A stretch of 64,000 bases of DNA from Venenivibrio stagnispumantis. GTDB lineage: Bacteria; Aquificota; Aquificia; Aquificales; Hydrogenothermaceae. Positions 27,089-35,634 of the stretch are shown one piece after another (position 1 is the stretch's first letter; every line of letters begins with the position of its first letter). A model generated the notes under the pieces. It was not told the origin of the DNA. It ran no database searches and saw nothing but the letters and a program-made list of their open reading frames with translations. The position numbers and the translations under genes are program-made. The stretch is from assembly GCF_900182795.1 (NCBI RefSeq), contig NZ_FXTX01000001.1, positions 62,001-126,000 of the forward strand. The letters are read 5' to 3'.

Positions 27089-29755
27089 TTGAGATTAAAA
27101 GGCATTGTTTTAAATAATTTTCTTATCCATGATAACACAGAAATAGAGTTTGCAGATAATGGAATAACTGCTTTTATAGGAAATAATGGAGCCGGAAAAA
27201 GTTCTATTGTTGAAGCAGTTAGCTTTGCATTATTTGGAAAATCAGACAAGGGAAATCTGATAGATTTAATAAAATGGGGAAGAAATAGAGCAGTAGTAAA
27301 GCTTTATTTTACAAAAGATAATAAAGATTTTGTTATAAAAAGAGAAATAACAGCAACAAGAGGAAGAGCAAACACAACCTCTTTGGTATATCAGCTAAGA
27401 GGAGAACAGGAAATTCCTTATATTCAAAAAAATATAGATAAAGAATTACCAAAATTAACCGGTTTAACATTAAAAACATTTATAAACTCAGTCCTTGTAA
27501 AACAAGGAGATATAGAAGGATTAATAAAATTAACACCATCAAAAAGAAAAGAAGTTTTAGAAGAACTACTTGATTTAAAAGTATTCCAGCTATTGTCAGA
27601 AAAATATGCAGAAAAAAGAAGAGAAAAAGAAAGATTAATCAAAGATATAGAAGTAAGAATTCAGGATTTAGATAATTTAATTGCAAATATGGAGAAATTA
27701 TTATCAGAAAAAGAAGAAAAAGAAGCAGAAAAATCAAAAGTAGAAGAAGAAAAAAGAAAAATAGAAAACCATAAAAAAGAGATACTACAAATTTTAAATA
27801 ATTTAAGAAAAGAAAAAGAAGAAATAATCCAGCTGAAAAACCGAATAGAAACAATAAATATAAAAATAGAAAATAATAAAAAAAGATTAAAAGAGATAGA
27901 AGAATTTATAAAAAATGTAGAAAATGAAGAAAAGAAATTACCTGAACTTACTCAAGCAGTTAAAGAGTTAAAAGAAAAGGAAGAAATTTTATCACTTTAT
28001 CAAGAAGTTAAAAAACTTGAAATAGAGAGAAAAAATTTAGAAGAAAAATATAACAAAGCAAAAGAAAATGAAGAATTTATAAAGAAATTTGAAAAAATAG
28101 CCAAAGAGTATGAAGAAAAAGAAAAACAAAAAAAAGAGTTAGAACAACATTTATCACAGATAAATAAAAAAGAAGGAGAGTTAAGACAATTACAATCAGA
28201 AATAAATCAGAAAGAAAAACAACTAAAAGAACAAAGAGATAAAGTTATAAATGTAGCAAAAATACTTTCATCAAAAAAACAGATTTATAAAATGCTTGAA
28301 CAAAATCCGGAAGTGAGAAATGAAATGATAAAAAATAATCAAGATAAAATAAATCAATTAAGAAAGCAACTTGAAGAACTAACCGCAGAAAAAGGAGCAG
28401 TAGAATCTCAGATAAAAATATTAAAAAAACAGCTTGAAAATATAAATAATCTAAAAGGAAGTTGTCCTACCTGCCTTAGACCATTAGACCAACACTCAAA
28501 AGAAGAAGTTATAAAAGATTTAAATCTACAACTACAACAAAAAACAGCAGAATATAAAGAAATATCTGATAAATTAAAACAAATAACTCAGCAGATAGAT
28601 TTTGAAGAAGAGATAAGGAAGTTATTGGAAGAGTATAAAAATCAATATGAAATTTATAAAACAATATATAAAGAACTAAACGAAAAAAAAGCTAAATTTG
28701 AAGTAGCTAAAAGAGAGATAAGCAAAAAAGAAGAGATAGAAAATCAGATAAAAGAAATAGAGATATTCCTACAAAATCAAAAAGATGATTATTCAAAATA
28801 TAAAACAATTTTAAGAGAAAACCTAAATATTCAAACTCTACAAAAACAGCTCAATGATTTAAGAGCGAAGATAGATAAAATCTATTCTCAAATAGGAAAA
28901 GTAGAAGAAAATAAGTTAAAGCAGGAAATACAAAATCTAAAAGAAAAAGAAAGAGAATTTATAAAAGTAAAAAATCTAATAGAGCAAAAAAAAGAACAAG
29001 AAAAATTATCTTTAAAAATAAAAGAAGAGATTAAAAATCTACAAGAAGAGCTTGAAAAAATTGATTTATCAAATAAAAGAGATGAAAATTTAATCCAGCA
29101 AGATATAAACTCAAAAGAATTACAGCTTTCTCAGATAGAACAAAATTTAACATATTTAAATAATAAACTTTCCGGATTAATGGCTCAGATAGGAGAGTTA
29201 TCCGGATATATAAATGCTTTAGAAAAACAGATAGAAGAGATAAAAGATTTAAATAACAAAATGGAAAATTTAAAAATTTCTGTGAAAAAATATGAAGAAG
29301 TAGAAAATGCATTATTTGAATTACAAAAAAATATAAGAAATAGGGCTTTATATGAGCTTCCAAAAGTTGTTTCTCATCTATTTTTCTTTAAAGATTATTT
29401 TTCAAAAATAACATTTGATGAAGATTTTGATATAATCTTATATCCGGAAACCTTAGAAAGACAAGAAAGAAAGATAAGCGTAGAAGCATTAAGTGGAGGA
29501 CAGAGGGTAGCCCTTAGCCTTGCTTTAAGACTTGCAATAGCAAGGTATCTTGGTAGTAAAGCAAATTTCTTAATACTTGATGAGCCAACAATACATCTTG
29601 ACACAGAAAGAAGACAGGAACTTGTAGATTTACTCGGTAGTATAAAAGAGAAAAATTTTATAAAACAGCTTATAGTGGTAACCCACGACCAAGAAATAGA
29701 AGATAGAGCCGATATTGTTTATCGTGTAGAAAACGGCTCAGTAAAACCATTATAA
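27089..29755 (+). CDS. Rad50/SbcC-family ATPase
   Basis: This 888-residue SMC-like ATPase acts in DNA double-strand-break processing with an Mre11/SbcD nuclease. The N-terminal Walker A is GNNGAGKSS (about residues 31-39). A very long K/E-rich coiled coil follows, interrupted by a zinc hook C-P-T-C at C459-C462. The ABC signature is LSGGQRVALSLALRLA and Walker B is FLILDEPTIHLD near the C terminus. Length and hook are closer to archaeal Rad50 than to about 1040-residue E. coli SbcC. The start is TTG 27089 with AAGAGG upstream. No sbcD/mre11 gene is adjacent. It heads a run of genes through folP, 16 nt apart. Confidence 0.88.
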   Translation: MRLKGIVLNNFLIHDNTEIEFADNGITAFIGNNGAGKSSIVEAVSFALFGKSDKGNLIDLIKWGRNRAVVKLYFTKDNKDFVIKREITATRGRANTTSLVYQLRGEQEIPYIQKNIDKELPKLTGLTLKTFINSVLVKQGDIEGLIKLTPSKRKEVLEELLDLKVFQLLSEKYAEKRREKERLIKDIEVRIQDLDNLIANMEKLLSEKEEKEAEKSKVEEEKRKIENHKKEILQILNNLRKEKEEIIQLKNRIETINIKIENNKKRLKEIEEFIKNVENEEKKLPELTQAVKELKEKEEILSLYQEVKKLEIERKNLEEKYNKAKENEEFIKKFEKIAKEYEEKEKQKKELEQHLSQINKKEGELRQLQSEINQKEKQLKEQRDKVINVAKILSSKKQIYKMLEQNPEVRNEMIKNNQDKINQLRKQLEELTAEKGAVESQIKILKKQLENINNLKGSCPTCLRPLDQHSKEEVIKDLNLQLQQKTAEYKEISDKLKQITQQIDFEEEIRKLLEEYKNQYEIYKTIYKELNEKKAKFEVAKREISKKEEIENQIKEIEIFLQNQKDDYSKYKTILRENLNIQTLQKQLNDLRAKIDKIYSQIGKVEENKLKQEIQNLKEKEREFIKVKNLIEQKKEQEKLSLKIKEEIKNLQEELEKIDLSNKRDENLIQQDINSKELQLSQIEQNLTYLNNKLSGLMAQIGELSGYINALEKQIEEIKDLNNKMENLKISVKKYEEVENALFELQKNIRNRALYELPKVVSHLFFFKDYFSKITFDEDFDIILYPETLERQERKISVEALSGGQRVALSLALRLAIARYLGSKANFLILDEPTIHLDTERRQELVDLLGSIKEKNFIKQLIVVTHDQEIEDRADIVYRVENGSVKPL

Positions 29756-29771
29756 AATCTGGAGAAGAAAA

Positions 29772-30848
29772 ATGAATAAAGCATTTATCCAACCTATCCA
29801 AAAAAAAGCTTACAAAATAATTTTTGAAAATCCATTTATTGAGCCGGTAGTGGTAGAAAATGAAGACCAGTTTAAAGAGTTAATATATAAATTGAAAAAT
29901 GAAGGAAAAAATCAGGAAGCACAGGAACTTACAGAACAATGGGTAAATCTGAAAAAGGAGCATTTTAAAATTAATTATAAAGGCAAATTTATAAATCTTG
30001 GAACAAAAACGGTAATAATGGGGGTTTTGAATCTAACACCGGATTCTTTCTCAAATGGAGATACAAATCCTTATTATAAAAATGTAGAAAAAGCAGTAGA
30101 AAGAATAGCCAAGATGCTTGAAGAAGGAGCAGATATTATAGATATAGGTGGGGAATCTACAAGACCGGGAGCAACACCTGTACCGGTAGAAGAAGAGCTG
30201 GAAAGGGTTTTACCGGTTATAAAAGCAGCAAGGAAAGAACTTGGCGATAAATTCTTTATCTCCATAGATACTTACAAGTCCAAAGTTGCCCAGTATGCAA
30301 TAGAAGAAGGGGCAGACATAATAAATGATATTAGCGGTTTTACCCTTGATAGAGAGATGCCATCGGTAGTAGCAAAATATGATTGTCCGGTAATCGTGAA
30401 TCATATAAGAGGAAATCCACAAACAATGCAACAAGGAGATATTTATTATGATGATGTAGTTATGGATATATCAAAATTTTTGCATAAACAGATATCTTTT
30501 GCTATGGAAAAAGGAGTTAGAAAAGATAGATTTATTATTGACCCTGGTATAGGATTTGGAAAAAAAGTTGAACATAATGTAGAAATAATAAAAAGATTAA
30601 ATGAATTTAAAATCCTTGGCTTTCCAATAATGATAGGAATATCAAGAAAATCATTTCTTGGAATAATACTTAAAAATTTATTAAATCTTGAAAAGATGCC
30701 ATCACCGAAAGAAAGATTAAATGCAACTCTTGGAGCTACTGCTTATGCAGTATTAAATGGAGCACATATTGTAAGAACCCATGATATTAAAGAAACGGTT
30801 GAGTTTTTAACAATCTTGGATATCATAAGAGGATACAAAATTGTATGA
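29772..30848 (+). CDS. folP: Dihydropteroate synthase with N-terminal extension
   Basis: FolP condenses pterin pyrophosphate with p-aminobenzoate in folate synthesis. Both signatures are intact: GVLNLTPDSFSNGD (about residues 88-101) and DIGGESTRPGATPV (about 122-136). Later motifs KPIGFGK-like DPGIGFGKK and GISRKSF are present. The 358-residue length exceeds the usual about 280. The extra about 80 N-terminal residues (FENPFIEPVVV, then a K/E-rich helix) resemble the extension seen in several Aquificota and archaeal-like DHPS proteins; its role is unknown. RBS GGAG precedes ATG 29772. The TGA stop overlaps the next gene by 8 nt. Confidence 0.93.
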   Translation: MNKAFIQPIQKKAYKIIFENPFIEPVVVENEDQFKELIYKLKNEGKNQEAQELTEQWVNLKKEHFKINYKGKFINLGTKTVIMGVLNLTPDSFSNGDTNPYYKNVEKAVERIAKMLEEGADIIDIGGESTRPGATPVPVEEELERVLPVIKAARKELGDKFFISIDTYKSKVAQYAIEEGADIINDISGFTLDREMPSVVAKYDCPVIVNHIRGNPQTMQQGDIYYDDVVMDISKFLHKQISFAMEKGVRKDRFIIDPGIGFGKKVEHNVEIIKRLNEFKILGFPIMIGISRKSFLGIILKNLLNLEKMPSPKERLNATLGATAYAVLNGAHIVRTHDIKETVEFLTILDIIRGYKIV

Positions 30849-31680
30849 TTATATAAACACAATATTATCAATAAAGCTAACGGATATTTTAGATATTATT
30901 ATAGTTTCTATTTTAATTTATTTTGCGATAAAATTTGCCGTAGGAACAAGAGCTTGGCAAATTATTACTGGATTATCAATACTTTTAATAATCTGGATAA
31001 TAGCCAAGGTTTTAGAACTTTCAACTCTTGAATGGATATTTGATAATATTTTATCCATAGGTATGTTTTTATTAATAGTAATATTTCAACCGGAACTTAG
31101 AAGAGGTCTTGCAAAACTTGGAGAAAAAGGTATATTTGCAGGTATAACAATTCCTCAAAAAAAGATAATAGATGATATTATCAGAGCATGTAGCTTTATG
31201 GCAGAAAGAAAAATAGGAGCATTAATAGTTTTTGAAAGAAATGTTGATTTAACCCATTATATAGAAGGACAGGTTATAATAGATGCACAACCAAGCTTAG
31301 AGCTAATAATTACCATATTTACTCCACAAACACCTTTACATGATGGAGCAGTTATAATAAGAAATAAAAGGATAGCTTATGCAAGAGCTTTTTTACCACT
31401 TACCATTAATCCGGAAATAGCCGAAGATGTAGGAACAAGGCATAGAGCAGCAGCCGGAATAACAGAAGAGACAGATGCAGTTGCAATAATAGTATCTGAA
31501 GAAAGAGGAGAAATATCTATTGCAGTAGATGGAAAATTATATAAAAATCTTGATATATTAACAGTTAGAAAAAAATTAAATAAATTACTTGGAGTAGAAA
31601 AACCATCAAAATTTACAATATTAAGAGAAAAATTAAAAAAGGAAAAAGATGAAATTAAAGAGAAGATTAATACTGATTAA
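30841..31680 (+). CDS. cdaA: Membrane diadenylate cyclase
   Basis: CdaA makes cyclic di-AMP from two ATP. Three N-terminal transmembrane helices (about residues 18-34, 40-59 and 65-82) precede a DisA_N (DAC) domain of about 150 residues. The domain has the catalytic LHDGAVIIRN and GTRHRAAAGITEETDA motifs intact, so it should be active. The frame starts at TTG 30841, overlapping the folP stop by 8 nt; I see no better ATG before the first helix. The K/E-rich tail extends to the overlap with cdaR (32 nt). The pairing with a YbbR protein is the standard cdaA-cdaR arrangement, with folP unusually in place of glmM in this stretch. Confidence 0.92.
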   Translation: MYDYINTILSIKLTDILDIIIVSILIYFAIKFAVGTRAWQIITGLSILLIIWIIAKVLELSTLEWIFDNILSIGMFLLIVIFQPELRRGLAKLGEKGIFAGITIPQKKIIDDIIRACSFMAERKIGALIVFERNVDLTHYIEGQVIIDAQPSLELIITIFTPQTPLHDGAVIIRNKRIAYARAFLPLTINPEIAEDVGTRHRAAAGITEETDAVAIIVSEERGEISIAVDGKLYKNLDILTVRKKLNKLLGVEKPSKFTILREKLKKEKDEIKEKINTD

Positions 31681-32044
31681 AGATATGATATTTTCTAATT
31701 TTTGGTATAAATTAATATCTATATTTGTGGCTTTTCTTCTATGGCTGAATATAAATTCTACCACAAAAGCAAAATTTCAATTTTACAGCTATGTAGATGT
31801 TATAAATATAAAAGATAATTTTGTAATAGAAAAGGTAAAACCGGAAAGAGTTTCTATAACAGTAAGAGAGAAAAAAACATTTATAAAAGATATAAATATA
31901 TCCCAAATCCAAGTTTATGTAGATGCATCTAATATAAAAGAAGGTAGAAATCAATTAAAGGTAAAAGTAATAGCACCAGATGATTTTGAAATTTTAGATA
32001 TAAAACCGGCAGAAGTTATAGTTTATGCAAAAAAAATAAAATAA
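31649..32044 (+). CDS. cdaR: Short CdaR/YbbR-like regulator of diadenylate cyclase
   Basis: The 131-residue protein has one N-terminal transmembrane helix (about 16-33: WYKLISIFVAFLLWLNI). It is followed by a single YbbR-type beta domain (VKPERVSITVREKK, then IQVYVDASNIKEGRN and IKPAEVIVYAKK). Firmicute CdaR carries three or four such domains, so this is a minimal version. It would sit outside the membrane with its helix next to CdaA. It overlaps cdaA by 32 nt, implying coupled translation, and is followed at once by a strong terminator. The assignment rests on the YbbR-like pattern and the gene order. Confidence 0.82.
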   Translation: MKLKRRLILIKDMIFSNFWYKLISIFVAFLLWLNINSTTKAKFQFYSYVDVINIKDNFVIEKVKPERVSITVREKKTFIKDINISQIQVYVDASNIKEGRNQLKVKVIAPDDFEILDIKPAEVIVYAKKIK

Positions 32045-32067
32045 AGCCCCTTTTAGGGGCTTTTTAG
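32043..32067 (+). terminator. Rho-independent terminator after cdaR
   Basis: AAAGCCCC (32043-32050), loop TTTTA (32051-32055), and GGGGCTTTTT (32056-32065) form an ideal GC stem with a T-run, starting at the cdaR stop. The A-tract on the 5' side makes it usable on the minus strand too, where it would serve speD. Confidence 0.9.
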
Positions 32068-32493
32068 TTAGATTAATCTTTCTCTTTGGCTATTTGTTAT
32101 AGTAGTAGCCAAGCCAATATCTCTTGGAAATTCTGTTCCTCTTGAAGTTGTTTGTATCTCAAGTTTATCTGTTTGGAAAAATTCTTTAATTATATCTATG
32201 GCTTCTTTTATATTAAAATCTTTACAAGAGAATATATCTATTGAGAAATATCCTTTTTCAGGAAAAGTATGTATGCTTATATGACTCTCTGCTATGATAA
32301 CAAATCCTGAAATACCCCAATCTTCCGGTTTCTCACCACCATCATATTTAAATACATAAGGTGGCATTATCTTTGTCATTCCGATTTGAGCAGGTAGCTC
32401 ATCCAAAAATTTTGTTATACTTTCAATACTTGCGAGAGTTTCAAAACTCCCCTCATAACCATCAACCATTAAATGGGGTCCAAATCCTATCAA
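32068..32493 (-). CDS. speD: S-adenosylmethionine decarboxylase proenzyme
   Basis: SpeD supplies decarboxylated SAM for spermidine and longer polyamines, which are abundant in thermophiles. The autocleavage site is E-S in [11 protein letters not shown] (about residue 70), where the serine becomes the pyruvoyl cofactor. The downstream conserved [11 protein letters not shown] contains the catalytic cysteine. The 141-residue length is typical of the small bacterial/archaeal class 1b enzyme. The N-terminal [15 protein letters not shown] also fits. It converges on the cdaR terminator and is divergent from the dsbC-like gene; a palindrome lies between the divergent starts. Confidence 0.94.
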   Translation of the reverse strand: MIGFGPHLMVDGYEGSFETLASIESITKFLDELPAQIGMTKIMPPYVFKYDGGEKPEDWGISGFVIIAESHISIHTFPEKGYFSIDIFSCKDFNIKEAIDIIKEFFQTDKLEIQTTSRGTEFPRDIGLATTITNSQRERLI

Positions 32494-32571
32494 TTCTTCA
32501 ATACCTCCAAAATTTAATTAAATTTAATGAAAAACAAAGATAATGCATTTTTCCCTAAATGTAAATATATG

Positions 32572-32592
32572 TTTGCACAAAAAATGTGCAAA
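32572..32592. promoter_or_regulatory. Palindrome in the speD/dsbC divergent region
   Basis: TTTGCACA (32572-32579) and TGTGCAAA (32585-32592) form a perfect 8 bp inverted repeat around AAAAA. The size and spacing suit a dimeric winged-helix or Crp-type operator. It lies about 80 nt from each start codon. TATGATATGATATT (about 32609-32622) downstream may hold the dsbC -10 box. Confidence 0.4.
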
Positions 32593-32655
32593 TTAAAATT
32601 TAAATCTTATGATATGATATTAAACAATTAAGTTATTTTCAAAGGAGGAAATTTT

Positions 32656-33543
32656 ATGAAAAAATTGATATTTTTAGGAGTAGCTGTTTTATCTATTTCT
32701 ACATCTATTTTTGCTGCCGGTAATTCTTGCTTAGGAAATAGCAAAATAAACAAATCAGATGTAGAAAAAGCTTTATCACCTATACTCGGCAATGCAAAAG
32801 TTGTATCAGTATCTGATGCTCCAATAGATGGTCTTTATGAAGTAGTTATTCAAACTAATGGTAAAAAAGTTCCGGTTTATATTGATTGTTCATTAAAATA
32901 TTTAGTTAATGGAGAGATTATAGATATTAAAAATAAAAAAAGCATAACAAGAGAAAGATTTATGCAGTTATCTCAGGAAGCTAATCAGGAAAAAGAAAAA
33001 GAATTTGTAAAAATTCTTGGTGATAAAAAGCTACAGGAGCTAAAAAAGGCATTTCCTGGTATATTAGAAAGAGCATCAATAGTAGATGCAAAAAATATAC
33101 CACAAACAAATATTATTTTTGGCAATCCACAAGCTAAAAAAGTTGTTTATGTTGTTACAGACCCACAATGTCCTTTCTGTGCTAAATTACATCAATCTAT
33201 AACAGAATTACTTAAAGAAAGAAATGATATAGCATTTAAAATGATATTCTATCCATTACCTTTTCATAAATATGCAAAAGCTGTTTCGGAAAATGTTATA
33301 TGTAGCAATGATAAATCTCTATTAGATAAATCTTTTGAAGCAGTTTTAAAAAATGATGAAGCTTCTTTATCTAAATTGGCAAAAACTTGTAATAAAGCAA
33401 ATTCTACAATTGAAGCAAATATAAAATATGGACAGGCTAATGGAATAAACGGAACACCTACAATAATATTCCCTAATGGACTTGCAATCTCCGGTGCTAT
33501 GTCAAAAGATGATTTAAAGAAATTAATTGATATTATTTTTTAA
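32656..33543 (+). CDS. DsbC/DsbG-like periplasmic thiol:disulfide isomerase
   Basis: The 295-residue precursor has a signal peptide (about 1-20, ending SIFAAGN). An N-terminal dimerisation-type region follows, then a C-terminal thioredoxin domain with the redox motif DPQCPFCAKLH (CPFC near residue 174). The cis-proline loop NGTPTIIFPNG is at the C terminus. DsbC isomerises wrong disulfides in exported proteins, and several c-type cytochromes in this organism would be clients. Three further cysteines occur (C24, C77 and a late pair). RBS AAGGAGGA is ideal. It is followed after 3 nt by an ABC ATPase with no obvious functional tie. Confidence 0.87.
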   Translation: MKKLIFLGVAVLSISTSIFAAGNSCLGNSKINKSDVEKALSPILGNAKVVSVSDAPIDGLYEVVIQTNGKKVPVYIDCSLKYLVNGEIIDIKNKKSITRERFMQLSQEANQEKEKEFVKILGDKKLQELKKAFPGILERASIVDAKNIPQTNIIFGNPQAKKVVYVVTDPQCPFCAKLHQSITELLKERNDIAFKMIFYPLPFHKYAKAVSENVICSNDKSLLDKSFEAVLKNDEASLSKLAKTCNKANSTIEANIKYGQANGINGTPTIIFPNGLAISGAMSKDDLKKLIDIIF

Positions 33544-33546
33544 TTA

Positions 33547-34341
33547 ATGAAAGAGATTTTAAAAGTAGATAATCTTAAAGTTGATTTTTATATAGGAGAG
33601 CAAAAGATAGAAGCAGTAAAAGGGATATCTTTTTCCCTTTTTTCAAATGAGATAGTAGCTATTGTTGGAGAGTCCGGTTCAGGAAAAAGTGTAACCTGTC
33701 AGGCAATTTTAGATATATTGCCTTCTTATGCAAAAGTGGAAGGCAATATTTTATTTCAAAATAAAAATATAAAAAATTTATCTAAGGAAGAAAAAAGACA
33801 GATAAGAGGAAATAAAATATCAATGGTTTTTCAAGAGCCTTCTGCTGTTTTAAATCCCCTATTAACAGTAGGAGAGCAGATTGTTGAAACAATAAAAGCT
33901 CATAATAATGTTTCAGATAAAGAAGCAAAAGATATAGCAATACAGACATTAAAAAAGGTAGAAATACCTCAGCCGGAAAAAAGGTTTTATCAATATCCAC
34001 ACGAGTTATCCGGTGGTTTAAAACAAAGAGTTGTAATAGCCATAGCAATAGTAAATAATCCTGTATTATTGTTGGCAGATGAGCCTACTACGGCTTTGGA
34101 TGTAACTACTTCTGCAAAAATTTTGGATTTATTCTTAAAACTAAAAGAAGATTATAAAATGAGTATATTGATAATAACCCATGATTTGGGAGTTGTAGCT
34201 CAGGTTGCTGACAGGGTTATTGTTATGTATAGAGGAGAGATATTAGAGCAGGGAGATGTTTATCAGATATTTGAAAACCCAATTTCGGAATATACAAAAA
34301 TGCTTTTAAATTCAAGATTTTCAATCAGGAGTAGAAATTGA
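33547..34341 (+). CDS. ABC transporter ATP-binding protein, DppD/OppD-like
   Basis: This 264-residue ABC ATPase has Walker A GESGSGKS (about 39-46), Q-loop FQEP, the signature LSGGLKQRV, Walker B LLLADEPTTALD and a switch histidine in ITHDLG. Overall it is closest to the oligopeptide/nickel family (DppD/OppD). It lacks the about 60-residue C-terminal oligopeptide domain of full-length members, ending soon after the YTKMLL segment. No permease or binding-protein genes are adjacent, so it is an orphan subunit here. It overlaps the nitrilase gene by 4 nt. Confidence 0.85.
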   Translation: MKEILKVDNLKVDFYIGEQKIEAVKGISFSLFSNEIVAIVGESGSGKSVTCQAILDILPSYAKVEGNILFQNKNIKNLSKEEKRQIRGNKISMVFQEPSAVLNPLLTVGEQIVETIKAHNNVSDKEAKDIAIQTLKKVEIPQPEKRFYQYPHELSGGLKQRVVIAIAIVNNPVLLLADEPTTALDVTTSAKILDLFLKLKEDYKMSILIITHDLGVVAQVADRVIVMYRGEILEQGDVYQIFENPISEYTKMLLNSRFSIRSRN

Positions 34342-35081
34342 GATTATATACATTACAGATAAATCTAAAACTTGGTGATGTAGAGGCAAATCTTGAAAAG
34401 ATATTTTCTTATATTGAAAAAGTAGAGCAAAACTCATTTTTATTACTTCCTGAAATGTTTAGCAGTGGATTTGATAATCTAAATCTTTCTACCCACTGCG
34501 AAAAAACAGAAAATATATATATTAAACTTTCTGAAATATCAAAAAGAAAAAATATAACAATTGGCGGGACATTGCCGGAAAAAAGAAAAAAAGGGATATA
34601 CAACACAGCTTTTTTAATTGATAAAGGAGAAATTATTTATAAAAGAGATAAAGTTAAATTATTTACACCTACCGGTGAAGATAAATTTTTCAAAAAAGGA
34701 AAACCTTTATACGATATAGCAGAAAGCTCTACCGGAAATATAGGATTTTTAATATGCTTTGAACTTAGATTTTGTAATATTGCTTATTTACTTAGAAAAA
34801 AAGGGGTAGAAATATTGGCAGTCCCTGCCCAATGGGGAAAGGAAAGAAAAGAACATTTAACAACCCTTTCAAAAGCAAGAGCAATAGAAACCCAATCATT
34901 TTTAGTAGTTTCCAATACTGTAGGAAAAATAGGAGATATTGAGTATGCCGGATATTCCGGTATATATTCCCCTTGGGGAGAAGAGCTTGTATCTGCAAAA
35001 GAGGAAGAAGGATTATTTTTTGCTGATATAGATTTGGAAGAAATATATAAAGTTAGAAATAAAATAAAAATGGAGTTGTAA
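34338..35081 (+). CDS. Carbon-nitrogen hydrolase (nitrilase superfamily)
   Basis: The 247-residue protein has the superfamily E-K-C triad: E in LLPEMF (about residue 37), K in KRDKVKLF (about 105), and C in GFLICFELRF (about 139). The closest functional group by pattern is omega-amidase/YafV-like enzymes. These hydrolyse short-chain amides such as 2-oxoglutaramate, but the substrate cannot be read from sequence. It overlaps the ABC ATPase by 4 nt and precedes pyrE by 1 nt, so all are in one transcript. Confidence 0.87.
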   Translation: MRLYTLQINLKLGDVEANLEKIFSYIEKVEQNSFLLLPEMFSSGFDNLNLSTHCEKTENIYIKLSEISKRKNITIGGTLPEKRKKGIYNTAFLIDKGEIIYKRDKVKLFTPTGEDKFFKKGKPLYDIAESSTGNIGFLICFELRFCNIAYLLRKKGVEILAVPAQWGKERKEHLTTLSKARAIETQSFLVVSNTVGKIGDIEYAGYSGIYSPWGEELVSAKEEEGLFFADIDLEEIYKVRNKIKMEL

Positions 35082-35082
35082 G

Positions 35083-35634
35083 ATGGATTATAAAAAAAGA
35101 TTGGAAGAACTTATAAGAGAAAGAGCTTTAAAAGTAGCAGATGAACCGATTTTTAAATTATCTTCCGGAAAAATGAGTAATTATTATCTTGATTTAAGAA
35201 CAATAACCCTTGACCCGGAAGGTGGCTTTGTTATAGGTAATATTATTTTTGATATGATAAAAGATAAAAATCCGGATGCTATTGGGGGACTTACCCTTGG
35301 AGCAGACCCAATAGCCTATGCAACATCTATAATATCTTTTATAAAGAATAAGCCAATAAAACCTTTTGTTGTAAGAAAAGAACCAAAAGGACACGGCACC
35401 GGAAAACAGATAGAAGGAAATTTAAAACCGGGAGAGAATGTATTTATAGTTGAAGATGTTGTTACAACAGCCGGTTCATCTTTAAAAGCAGCAAAAGTAG
35501 TAAAAGAGTTTGGAGCAAATATTCTTGGAATAATTGCAATAGTGGATAGAGAAGAAGGCGGAGAAGAAAATATAAAAAAAGAAGGATTTAATTTTTACCC
35601 TATATTTAAAGTATCATATTTTCTTAAAAAGTAG
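35083..35634 (+). CDS. pyrE: Orotate phosphoribosyltransferase
   Basis: PyrE makes OMP from orotate and PRPP. The PRPP-binding motif is VFIVEDVVTTAGSS (about residues 121-134), with the flexible-loop KEPKGHGTG upstream. The N-terminal FKLSSGKMSNYYLDLR matches the orotate-binding segment. The 183-residue length is usual for the short bacterial/archaeal type. It begins 1 nt after the amidase gene; RBS lies in that gene's end (GGAG). It converges with the CcsA-like gene, overlapping by 11 nt. Confidence 0.95.
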   Translation: MDYKKRLEELIRERALKVADEPIFKLSSGKMSNYYLDLRTITLDPEGGFVIGNIIFDMIKDKNPDAIGGLTLGADPIAYATSIISFIKNKPIKPFVVRKEPKGHGTGKQIEGNLKPGENVFIVEDVVTTAGSSLKAAKVVKEFGANILGIIAIVDREEGGEENIKKEGFNFYPIFKVSYFLKK

